NCBI RefSeq assembly: GCF_019048525.1
Contig: NZ_CP077369.1
Location: forward strand, 620,001-684,000
Direction of reading: 5' to 3'
From: Acinetobacter lwoffii
Lineage (GTDB): Bacteria; Pseudomonadota; Gammaproteobacteria; Pseudomonadales; Moraxellaceae
Length of the DNA: 64,000 nt
A program made the translations under genes and the position numbers. Each line of letters opens with the position of its first letter. Within the stretch, counting starts at the first letter, position 1. Shown here one piece after another: positions 57,801 to 64,000 of the stretch. The notes beneath the pieces were generated by a model. The model saw only the letters and a list, made by a program, of their open reading frames with translations. It was not told the DNA's origin and made no database searches.

Positions 57801-60800
57801 TAGCATCGATTACACGTGGTGCTTTCAGACCCAATATAACAGCCGTATCTTCATTCGTAGTCACATTTGCTAGTGTTACATTACCACCCACACCCGTTGT
57901 TCCGGCTAAATTTGGTGCATCTGCGACTGGATTTACATTTACAGTCACATTGGTTGTTGTGGTTTGCCCACTGTCATCAGTAACTAGTACTTTAAATGTA
58001 TCGGGACTGGTCGAAGAGCTTCCATCATAGTTACTATAGTTATCGGCAGGTTTATAAGTAATTCGACCAGCCTCATCTACAGTCACAGTGCCATGTGCAA
58101 CACTGAAACTTTTGCTTCCATTACCGTTATCTGTTCCAGCAATGGTATTACCATTCGCATCCTGAATGGTAATATTCTCAAGTCGTGAATCAGCTGAGGT
58201 GGTGAACGGACCATAACTATGATCCTCATCCATCGTGATCACAATCTCAGTTTTTGGTGCATCATCAATCACTTGAACAACGAAACTACCAGATGCCGTA
58301 TCGCCATCACCATCTTTGGCAATAAAGTCAAAATTCAGATTCAATGGTGTAGTATGACTTGGATGGTTTAATGAACCCAATAGTTCAAAGGTATATTTGC
58401 CTGTAGTCGTATCCAAAGTGACTTTGAACACATCACTGCCGCCACGCTTGGCTGTCAGTACGTTACCTGCCTCATTAATACTAAAGCTTATACCGCTATT
58501 ACCTGTACTATCTAGCACTGCCTTTAAAGCAGTTTGATTTGCAGCAAAGCTTAAACCGCCGCCATTACCTGACCCGTCCTGACCATAACTCACACTCAAA
58601 TTGCCTTCTGCGGTGAGTAACGATGTGTTTGGTTCACTTCCTGTCGCTAGACCTTTTTCATCTACAGAAGTTACTGCTGGCGCAGAACCAATTGATGGCC
58701 CATCATCCTTAAAGATAAAACGATCACCTACCGCAACAGGATCACTGGTGACCGCATCACCATCACCATCTGTAGCAGTTGCAGTTAGGGTAATTAAACC
58801 TGCATTGCTGATAGAAAGACTTTCATCATAAGAAGAACCGCCCACGGGATGTTTAAGTGCTTTTGATTGAGTTAAGATAACAGCACCCGTGGTCGGAGCA
58901 ATGGAGATACGAAATACCACATCGCCTGATTCACTACCCGCACGTCCTTCAATCTGATTACCTACTTTATACAGCAAGACATTTTGGCCACTGGTGGTAT
59001 CTAATCCGCTATCCACACCTTTGGAACTAATGTTAAGTGTATAAATCAACGCATTACTTGTAGCTTGACCATCCGCACCATACACAGGGGTGAATACATC
59101 TTTGACAAAATTAGCATCTGTTGCAGAAACAGAACCTGAGCCAAAATTAGTTTCATCAACAGTTATACGACCAACTTTTGCATCGTTCTCACTGATTTTA
59201 GGTTTATCGTCAACAATGCTAATGGTTACGGTATTGGTGACCTTATTACCATATTGGTCTACAGCAGTGTAAGTGAAGCTATTGGTTTCATTGCCTGCTA
59301 AATCTTTGGTTGCTGAAGTTAAAGTAAAGCTATAAGTACCATCTGAATTGACGGTATACGTTCCATTTGCTGTAGTGCCTGTTTTTGCTTGTGCTGTCCA
59401 ACCCGTCTGTAGATTCAAATCACCATTAATAATATTGCTAGAACTACTCGCATCTGTTCCCGCAGGCTGAGTACCATTGGCATCGATCCCATCCTCACGT
59501 ACGCTACCCACTGTAGTTAATGGATTGGCTGTAACGTCCTGCACATTAATGGTAAGGGTAGATGTTTTTAAGTCACCATCAGCATCACACACTGTATAAG
59601 TAAATACATCCTGTGCATTGGCTGTTATTTTGTTTGGATCCGCTTGATAGCTATAACTACCATTGGCATTTAATGTAAGCGTACCATAATCACCTGTGAT
59701 GCTTGTTCCTACTCCAGTACTCGAAGTTGTACCTGTATTGCCTTTAGCAACACCGACTACACCACCACCAATAGCCCAACCATCTGCACCTGACTGGTCG
59801 CTAGAAAGTACACCACTGGCTGCATCTTTGGTCAAAAGCGCGCCTTCTGTAACACTTCCTGTATCCGCTACGGTGATTGGTGCATCATCAACAATATTGA
59901 TGACCAAATTCCCTGCTGTTGCACTATCTCCATCAGCATCCTTGATTTCAACAGCGAAAGTAGCTGTTGTATTATCGCCACTCGTTTTTGCAGGCAAGGT
60001 ATAACTATAATAAATCGTACCCGTTCCAGTTGCTGCATTGTATTCATAACGCGCAGTTAGACCATCTGAAAAGGTCTGATTCGTGGTAGTTAAAGTATGT
60101 CCACCCAGCTTAATGGCATCACTGGCTGCCAGACCGTCTGGAGAGGTAAAGCTAATTGTGCCACTGGTGGTTTCTTTATTGGTTGAAGCTTCTGTACCAC
60201 CATCATTTAAACCAGATTCATAGACTGTCGTTGTTGCACCACCAGCCGTTGGTATTGTACTGGTCGGGGTTGCATCAGCAATGTTGATTGTCAATTGTGC
60301 TGTTGATGTGTCGTTATCGCCATCCGTTAAAGTATAAGTAAATACGTCAATTACACCACCAGCTGAACCTGCATTACGTGCATAACTATAACTACCATCA
60401 GAATGGATCGTTAATGTGCCATATTTACCAACAACCGGATAGTTACCAACTGGATCAATCGTGACATATAACCCATTAGCAGTATCTGCTTTTACTGTAG
60501 TTACTCGTGCGCCATCTGCACCTTTCGTGTCAGTACTGACCACATTACCAGTAACTACTGCCAAACTACCTACAGGAATGCTATTGCTATCATTCACAGC
60601 AGTCGGAACATCATCAATCACTTGTACAACCAGACTACCTGTTGTGGTTACCCCTCCTGCATCTGTGACACTCAGTGGAATGCCACTCAGAAGTAAACCA
60701 TCATTTCCAACAACGCTATGTGTCTGGGCGTTGTTCAAAGTATAGGTATAACTCAAACTACCTGAAGTTGGGATACCACCTACACTGCTATTTGCCGTAA

Positions 60801-63800
60801 AACCATTTAGAACGATGGTTCCACCAGCGACGTTGATCGCTGCCGATGGGTTGCTGCTACTCAGTGATTGTAATTGTGAAAGGCTAAAGGTCTGTCCGCC
60901 TATGTTAATACTGCTTAAGCCATCTCCTGCATTGATCTGAATCGTTCCACTGGCAGATTCGCTCGCTGCACTTGCGTTGCTACCTGTACTTAGACCACTT
61001 TCATACACTGTAATCTGACCACCAACACTGCTACCGTTCTGATCGTTCGGTGTAATGCTTGGTAGGCCATCGGTATGTCCGTTAATGGTGATGGTTAATG
61101 TCGTGGTACTCCAGTCCCCATCTGCATCTTTAATGGTGTAGCTAAATGTTTCTGTGAGCTTGCCTCCATCTTTTAATGCATTCACGGTTGCGTTATTTGG
61201 GTCAACGGTATAGCTGTAACTACCATCGCTATTGAGTATCAGTGTGCCGTAGTCACCTGCAAGTCCTGTTCCACCAACATTATCTGTTTGTTCTGTTGTT
61301 GAGCTTCCTTTGCTGACTCCTGTCACTTGTGTTGCATCTGCACCTAAACGGTCAGCAACATCTGCACTATTGCTACTACCACCTGTGATCACGTTTCCTT
61401 CAAGTGCTGTACCGTCTTCTGTCACTGTGCCTGTGTCAGCTTTCGCTTCTGGGGCGGTATCTGTGATGAGAATGACCAGATCAGTCGCTACTGAGCTTTC
61501 ATCGGTATTGTCTGTCACTATAATTGGGAAACTATCACTTACGCTGCTATCACCACCGCTGTGGTTTTTGCTGGTGCCACTTTGTTGGTAGCTATAACTG
61601 ACTTTGCCTGTTACTGGATCATAGTCGGTAAGGGTCAGTGTTCCTTGTGTACCTATGATTGTTTTTGGTGTGGTCGGGGATAGACCCAAGAGTTCGCTGG
61701 TCAGAATGGTCGTGACACCAATCGTGATAGATTTCAGTCCATCTGCTGCGTTGACGGTAAACTCGCCTTGTACTGGGGTCGTTGCATTTTCGGCAATGCT
61801 GTTCGCACCAAGCGCTGATCCATTATGATCAGTGATAACCACGTTAGGTGCGCCATCGGTATGTCCGTTAATGGTGATGGTAATGGTCGCTGTCGATTTA
61901 TCTCCATCTCCATCGGTAATGGTGTAACTAAATACGTCTTGGAGGCTTTGGTTATCTTTAAGGGCATTTACATCCGTATTGTTATTATTTAATTGGTAGG
62001 TGTAACTACCGTCAGCACGGAGAATTAATGTTCCGTATTCTCCATTCACTGCTGTATTCAATGCGCCATTTGCTACGTGTTCACCTGACGCAACTGTTCC
62101 AGCCTGTACTCCACTGACGTTAGCTTTGTCTGCGCCTTGGGTATCAGCTGTATCTCCACTAGATACGCCTCCTGTCAGTACGTTGCCACTGACTGGATTA
62201 GGTACGCTGTCTTCTGTAATGCTATTCGTGTCAGGCTTCGCAACAGGTGCGTCATCTATAATCGTAATCGTTACGGTATTCGTTGTACTATTGCCCTGAG
62301 CATCCTTAGTTGTATAGCTAAACGTATCCTCAACATTATCGCCATTTGATGGTTTAGTCAGTGTGTATGTGTAATGACCATCTTCATCAATGCTGAACGT
62401 CCCATATTGAGTCGAACCATTAGTAACGGGTACTGCTTTGACCTCGGATGGTAGGTTCACTGTATCTGTTACGGTATGACCAGTACCCGCAGTTGAACCA
62501 CCCGCAAGACCACTTTCATTGACAGTATTGCTAATTGGGGCTGGTGTTAGATTGACATTTGCCACATTAATCGTAAGCGTTGAATGAGTTAAATCACCAT
62601 CCGCATCACGTACCGTATAAGTAAATACATCCTGTGCATCAGCTGTTACTGCATCAGCGGTTGATACATAGGTATAACTGCCATCGGCATTTAAAGTGAT
62701 ATAGCCATATTGGCCATCTATCCTGCCTCCAACGCCACCAGCGCTGTTCGTTGCAGTATCACCCGATACCACACCAACCACTGCACCAGTATTCACCCAA
62801 CCATCTGCGCCAGCAGTATCATTTGTTAATACACCGTCAGCAGCAAGTACGCTCAGCACACCACCTTCACTAAGGCTACCAGTATCTGCCACAGCAGTCG
62901 GAACATCATCAATCACTTGTACAACCAGACTACCTGTTGTGGTTACCCCTCCTGCATCTGTGACACTCAGTGGAATGCCACTCAGAAGTAAACCATCATT
63001 TCCAACAACGCTATGTGTCTGGGCGTTGTTCAAAGTATAGGTATAACTCAAACTACCTGAAGTTGGGATACCACCTACACTGCTATTTGCCGTAAAACCA
63101 TTTAGAACGATGGTTCCACCAGCGACGTTGATCGCTGCCGATGGGTTGCTGCTACTCAGTGATTGTAATTGTGAAAGGCTAAAGGTCTGTCCGCCTATGT
63201 TAATACTGCTTAAGCCATCTCCTGCATTGATCTGAATCGTTCCACTGGCAGATTCGCTCGCTGCACTTGCATTGCTACCTGTACTTAGACCACTTTCATA
63301 CACTGTAATCTGACCACCAACACTGCTACCGTTCTGATCGTTCGGTGTAATGCTTGGTAGGCCATCGGTATGTCCGTTAATGGTGATGGTTAATGTCGTG
63401 GTACTCCAGTCCCCATCTGCATCTTTAATGGTGTAGCTAAATGTTTCTGTGAGCTTGCCTCCATCTTTTAATGCATTCACGGTTGCGTTATTTGGGTCAA
63501 CGGTATAGCTGTAACTACCATCGCTATTGAGTATCAGTGTGCCGTAGTCACCTGCAAGTCCTGTTCCACCAACATTACCTGTTTGTTCTGTTGTTGAGCT
63601 TCCTTTGCTGACTCCTGTCACTTGTGTTGCATCTGCACCTAAACTGTCAGCAACATCTGTGCTGTTGCTACTGCCACCTGTGATCACGTTTCCTTCAAGT
63701 GCTGCACCGTCTTCTGTCACTGTGCCTGTGTCAGCTTTGGCTTCTGGGGCGGTATCTGTGATGAGAATGACCAGATTCGTCGCTGCTGAGCTTTCATCGG

Positions 63801-64000
63801 CATTGTCTGTCACTATAATTGGGAAACTATCACTTACGCTGCTATCACCACCGCTGTGGTTTTTGCTGGTGCCACTTTGTTGGTAGCTATAACTGACTTT
63901 GCCTGTTACTGGATCATAGTCGGTAAGGGTCAGTGTTCCTTGTGTACCTATGATTGTTTTTGGTGTGGTCGGGGATAGACCCAAGAGTTCGCTGGTCAGA
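51808..64000 (-). CDS. Giant LapA/Bap-like repeat adhesin, type I secreted (partial, N-terminus outside window)
   Basis: The frame is open from the stop near 51808 to the window edge, so at least 4,063 residues. Working from the edge inward: many VCBS/cadherin-like blocks (units with YGTLTLNADGSYTY and FTYTVRDADGDLTHSTLTI) including a 765-residue super-repeat; a long middle of T1SS-143/Ig-like repeats (LEDTPIPLSI, FSGDINNIQITLHAQDQD); and a C-terminus with an RTX-like unit (AKAGNDTITTGQGHDTLIYN) and a type I target domain ending LAELLNNHQITIG. The composition is acidic and Cys-poor, with many putative calcium sites (DADGD). The adjacent secretion operon is its likely exporter. Role: adhesion and biofilm formation, by family. 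Confidence 0.9.
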   Translation of the reverse strand, partial: LTSELLGLSPTTPKTIIGTQGTLTLTDYDPVTGKVSYSYQQSGTSKNHSGGDSSVSDSFPIIVTDNADESSAATNLVILITDTAPEAKADTGTVTEDGAALEGNVITGGSSNSTDVADSLGADATQVTGVSKGSSTTEQTGNVGGTGLAGDYGTLILNSDGSYSYTVDPNNATVNALKDGGKLTETFSYTIKDADGDWSTTTLTITINGHTDGLPSITPNDQNGSSVGGQITVYESGLSTGSNASAASESASGTIQINAGDGLSSINIGGQTFSLSQLQSLSSSNPSAAINVAGGTIVLNGFTANSSVGGIPTSGSLSYTYTLNNAQTHSVVGNDGLLLSGIPLSVTDAGGVTTTGSLVVQVIDDVPTAVADTGSLSEGGVLSVLAADGVLTNDTAGADGWVNTGAVVGVVSGDTATNSAGGVGGRIDGQYGYITLNADGSYTYVSTADAVTADAQDVFTYTVRDADGDLTHSTLTINVANVNLTPAPISNTVNESGLAGGSTAGTGHTVTDTVNLPSEVKAVPVTNGSTQYGTFSIDEDGHYTYTLTKPSNGDNVEDTFSYTTKDAQGNSTTNTVTITIIDDAPVAKPDTNSITEDSVPNPVSGNVLTGGVSSGDTADTQGADKANVSGVQAGTVASGEHVANGALNTAVNGEYGTLILRADGSYTYQLNNNNTDVNALKDNQSLQDVFSYTITDGDGDKSTATITITINGHTDGAPNVVITDHNGSALGANSIAENATTPVQGEFTVNAADGLKSITIGVTTILTSELLGLSPTTPKTIIGTQGTLTLTDYDPVTGKVSYSYQQSGTSKNHSGGDSSVSDSFPIIVTDNTDESSVATDLVILITDTAPEAKADTGTVTEDGTALEGNVITGGSSNSADVADRLGADATQVTGVSKGSSTTEQTDNVGGTGLAGDYGTLILNSDGSYSYTVDPNNATVNALKDGGKLTETFSYTIKDADGDWSTTTLTITINGHTDGLPSITPNDQNGSSVGGQITVYESGLSTGSNASAASESASGTIQINAGDGLSSINIGGQTFSLSQLQSLSSSNPSAAINVAGGTIVLNGFTANSSVGGIPTSGSLSYTYTLNNAQTHSVVGNDGLLLSGIPLSVTDAGGVTTTGSLVVQVIDDVPTAVNDSNSIPVGSLAVVTGNVVSTDTKGADGARVTTVKADTANGLYVTIDPVGNYPVVGKYGTLTIHSDGSYSYARNAGSAGGVIDVFTYTLTDGDNDTSTAQLTINIADATPTSTIPTAGGATTTVYESGLNDGGTEASTNKETTSGTISFTSPDGLAASDAIKLGGHTLTTTNQTFSDGLTARYEYNAATGTGTIYYSYTLPAKTSGDNTTATFAVEIKDADGDSATAGNLVINIVDDAPITVADTGSVTEGALLTKDAASGVLSSDQSGADGWAIGGGVVGVAKGNTGTTSSTGVGTSITGDYGTLTLNANGSYSYQADPNKITANAQDVFTYTVCDADGDLKTSTLTINVQDVTANPLTTVGSVREDGIDANGTQPAGTDASSSSNIINGDLNLQTGWTAQAKTGTTANGTYTVNSDGTYSFTLTSATKDLAGNETNSFTYTAVDQYGNKVTNTVTISIVDDKPKISENDAKVGRITVDETNFGSGSVSATDANFVKDVFTPVYGADGQATSNALIYTLNISSKGVDSGLDTTSGQNVLLYKVGNQIEGRAGSESGDVVFRISIAPTTGAVILTQSKALKHPVGGSSYDESLSISNAGLITLTATATDGDGDAVTSDPVAVGDRFIFKDDGPSIGSAPAVTSVDEKGLATGSEPNTSLLTAEGNLSVSYGQDGSGNGGGLSFAANQTALKAVLDSTGNSGISFSINEAGNVLTAKRGGSDVFKVTLDTTTGKYTFELLGSLNHPSHTTPLNLNFDFIAKDGDGDTASGSFVVQVIDDAPKTEIVITMDEDHSYGPFTTSADSRLENITIQDANGNTIAGTDNGNGSKSFSVAHGTVTVDEAGRITYKPADNYSNYDGSSSTSPDTFKVLVTDDSGQTTTTNVTVNVNPVADAPNLAGTTGVGGNVTLANVTTNEDTAVILGLKAPRVIDAIDQNINTTTGDSPERLGVITLSGIPAGAALLSGTDATLFTSNGGNISIWLTDVNHPTDETRPANALEMTSAQFEALKVLPPAESHANFTVTVSVTSYEVDDNGAKVSGVNGETSTATVVVNVRAVTDGIDLKISDGTSFVDTSSTTPVIKEIAEDTALNLTNLLQVTLATGGDGNSIADTDGSEQRWMTITGLPEGATLTVSGQPHTITATESLNGYRIDIPNNYNGVSPSLPSITVTPPKDFSGDINNIQITLHAQDQDSDGVGNGPTTGTKSTDSVYLNLQVTPVAGDVAAGDVSTNEDTAVAFLQNVRVTDTTTGTEVITQVAFEIPTSWVVTAPTNNGEWSISGDGSSSSPYTITFNSNVTEADREAILDGFTILPPAHSSQDATIQVSVTSTDTNGSDTDTQTKTLPIKVTVNPVAEIGGNLPGSGDSDKDGTADLTMTGGHTYTTAGAEDTWYTLGTESGFNLANGWTNQDADELTYAHLTPELVSGDSYATVIGSQFKWTVSGVDYTATYTGTPIDVPVSALSTLQFLAPENVSGTFKIKVEAYTVDYDDDNEGTGTPTTAVSGEAWLENIIIEPVADGINTLSLNGRAIGLEDTPIPLSITPRSSDPSETFNIAISDIPAGAKIIYGGVEQTITNGSVTISNFSTSTPLTITPPFNSNVNFTLSVTATATDGNVTSASSSPLSIPVTVYGVADTPTITLKDYDSNQPGVQSYTTTEANLDGTAQHKVSLSNLIENVSSIDNTDGSESFTLRITGLAKDFNLGGPATVLVTGTGEERVWVIKPTDLNNVFITVPENYSGNVNFKVAGVSTENDGDSKTGVLTDVNFTVTPSAEAEATTSATLVEDEITTLNFGIVHVNGDNDETLGHVWIAQNQAAGANYTLYLGTGTSAVLLSNAGLPTEMIDGKTYYKLTAEQGQTLAAKGGDQLDGDQGFFTYKYEVTDNHYGSVQTAPADTVVKDGELKLTASAVTDAVELSVTGISGISNTTSSSDQDANDDANPDTATLTATDTVTVNLNVASIDHDGSEHVVRILIENVPEGVTVQGANVQQIGAGTWVLVYQANNAPSINAQGGIDVPVTFKIGSDADGLTDHPIKITVQTQDLGSDLTAITDIKSDSVTWYLNTDFAEAPGSKAPLIDQWQYNGASATEDTPFKLSDVVDQAITIQDNSASKLFTVTLKDLPAGTIVNGMVQTMIDTNNDGNPDTPVWTASVTVDPNATDAEAEAALQNLLDSIVITPPADWNDNGQSGQFHFVATLTTSVLGGATEEATIPIQDMTIPIAPVTDNPIFTMSGDSMVGEGATAITSSITLDPADGSFGKVVDGKMYVQVNAADTTDAMEGGQLYITGSTTPLVLQSVDIDGDGTTDGEFYVIDIDENGGTVGLTYTMPNGEKTVPGNVSFTAYAKVQEDGADVKAVSVKGSVEVQLINNGVNVVSQNFIGNESKLATKANAIELTGAGGLSVSLNDSDGSESYGAILLSDVPNGFLVYVGNDAASATLASNAGGDGTTNTWVLSESGGLPAYVAILPPIHWSGTVGNLQLVVTSGESSLSPLTETKDIGDLVVNALANGVDIKPTQTFGKENEIIPLTLNASMHDPKVSEVANDSSTETMTIKLTGLGQYASFYIDGVQISSSQITVSGTGSSTTYTITGLTQSNIDKLGFKQAKAALTDQDSATAGTQIGVEAWTVESGAGNSESAHVFTNITVNMTAQKATTGNDTLLYTASSINAGAGTDTIQLRSGETVSGATLAANLKNVEVLDLSVNGANNITNLTASHVLTMTDAAHTLKINGTAEDTVELGLGWTQSATNNGYVTYISTVSGTAVTLLVSENVHTQSGVNPLSARSFSVAETSSDDVIVAKAGNDTITTGQGHDTLIYNVLDASDAKAGHGIDHWTDFGFGSTATDSNAETIQFSSEFFNDLLSDSDLTSSHLSQVEKFIKVDYDAATESATVKVDRDGEANGSNYQDLLVLEHQTSNVTLAELLNNHQITIG
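60596..61705 (-). repeat. Super-repeat of the adhesin, inner copy
   Basis: This 1,110-bp stretch recurs at 62891-64000, offset by exactly 2,295 bp (765 codons). Over the first roughly 690 bp I see only one difference; more substitutions cluster toward the 61.3-61.7 kb end. The second copy is cut by the window edge, so the true repeat may be longer. Confidence 0.9.
62891..64000 (-). repeat. Super-repeat of the adhesin, outer copy (runs to window edge)
   Basis: Second copy of the unit at 60596-61705, in the same orientation and reading frame. Between the copies lies a unique block of about 1.2 kb with other VCBS-type modules. Such long near-identical repeats favour recombination that removes or adds 765 residues in frame. 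Confidence 0.9.

Noticed and set aside
51900..63900. Many open frames of 60-110 codons on the plus strand across the adhesin gene
   Set aside because: They mirror the low-complexity repeats of the adhesin, have no ribosome-binding sites or family features, and recur with the repeats; they are antisense shadows.

Overview
The window looks like a chromosomal segment of a gamma-proteobacterium of the genus Acinetobacter. The evidence is the atpIBEFHAGD order, the divergent znuA / zur-znuC-znuB locus with a perfect Zur palindrome, the AT-leaning composition, a VgrG/LysM effector cassette of the kind found in that genus, and a LapA/Bap-like giant adhesin beside its own type I secretion genes. The species cannot be fixed from sequence alone.

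Layout. 1-6.4 kb holds the F1Fo ATP synthase operon on the minus strand (atpI to atpD; atpD is cut by the window edge). 6.5-9.6 kb is the zinc uptake locus. 9.6-11.3 kb has an amino-acid exporter and a B-type DyP peroxidase. 11.4-17.3 kb is a type VI secretion (T6SS) vgrG-effector-immunity cassette whose vgrG is frameshifted in a C7 tract. 17.5-26.2 kb is core metabolism and regulation: aminotransferase, MATE pump, SDR/TetR divergent pair with an operator-like palindrome, phoB-phoR with Pho-box-like repeats, GST and pirin. 26.2-30.4 kb has a near-consensus parS site, two tandem membrane diguanylate cyclases and an Mrr-type endonuclease. 30.5-36.0 kb has guaA, dedA, a second LysE-type exporter, a lipoprotein, an orphan ParA ATPase, sirB2 and bolA.

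36.2-46.7 kb is accessory DNA. Two tandem tRNA-Gly(GCC) genes are followed by an integrative element: arm-site-like repeats, XRE repressor, excisionase-like protein, tyrosine integrase, a small protein, a DUF1376-like replication protein and a DnaC-like loader. Next comes a block that looks imported: an SsuD-like monooxygenase, a conserved protein of unknown function, a second and larger DyP peroxidase and a catalase-like haem protein. A 166-bp MITE with a TTA target duplication sits inside this block. The block ends in IS debris: a 113-bp inverted-repeat element joined to three nested copies of an IS66 3' end.

46.8-64 kb (minus strand) encodes a type I secretion system (TolC-like outer-membrane protein, LapB-like ABC transporter, HlyD-like fusion protein) and its probable substrate, a giant repeat adhesin of more than 4,060 residues. 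The adhesin C-terminus (RTX plus type I target domain) lies inside the window and its N-terminus lies outside. It carries a super-repeat of 765 codons that is almost identical at DNA level.

Functional links: zinc starvation should derepress znuA and zur-znuCB through one operator. PhoBR is probably autoregulated. The c-di-GMP enzymes and the giant adhesin are plausible partners in surface attachment, although no LapD/LapG pair is visible here. No clearly new defence system was found. The least ordinary items are the T6SS effector with two predicted murein-cutting domains and its frameshifted vgrG, the unknown-protein/DyP/catalase-like unit, and the tRNA-Gly element with its operator and arm-site architecture.
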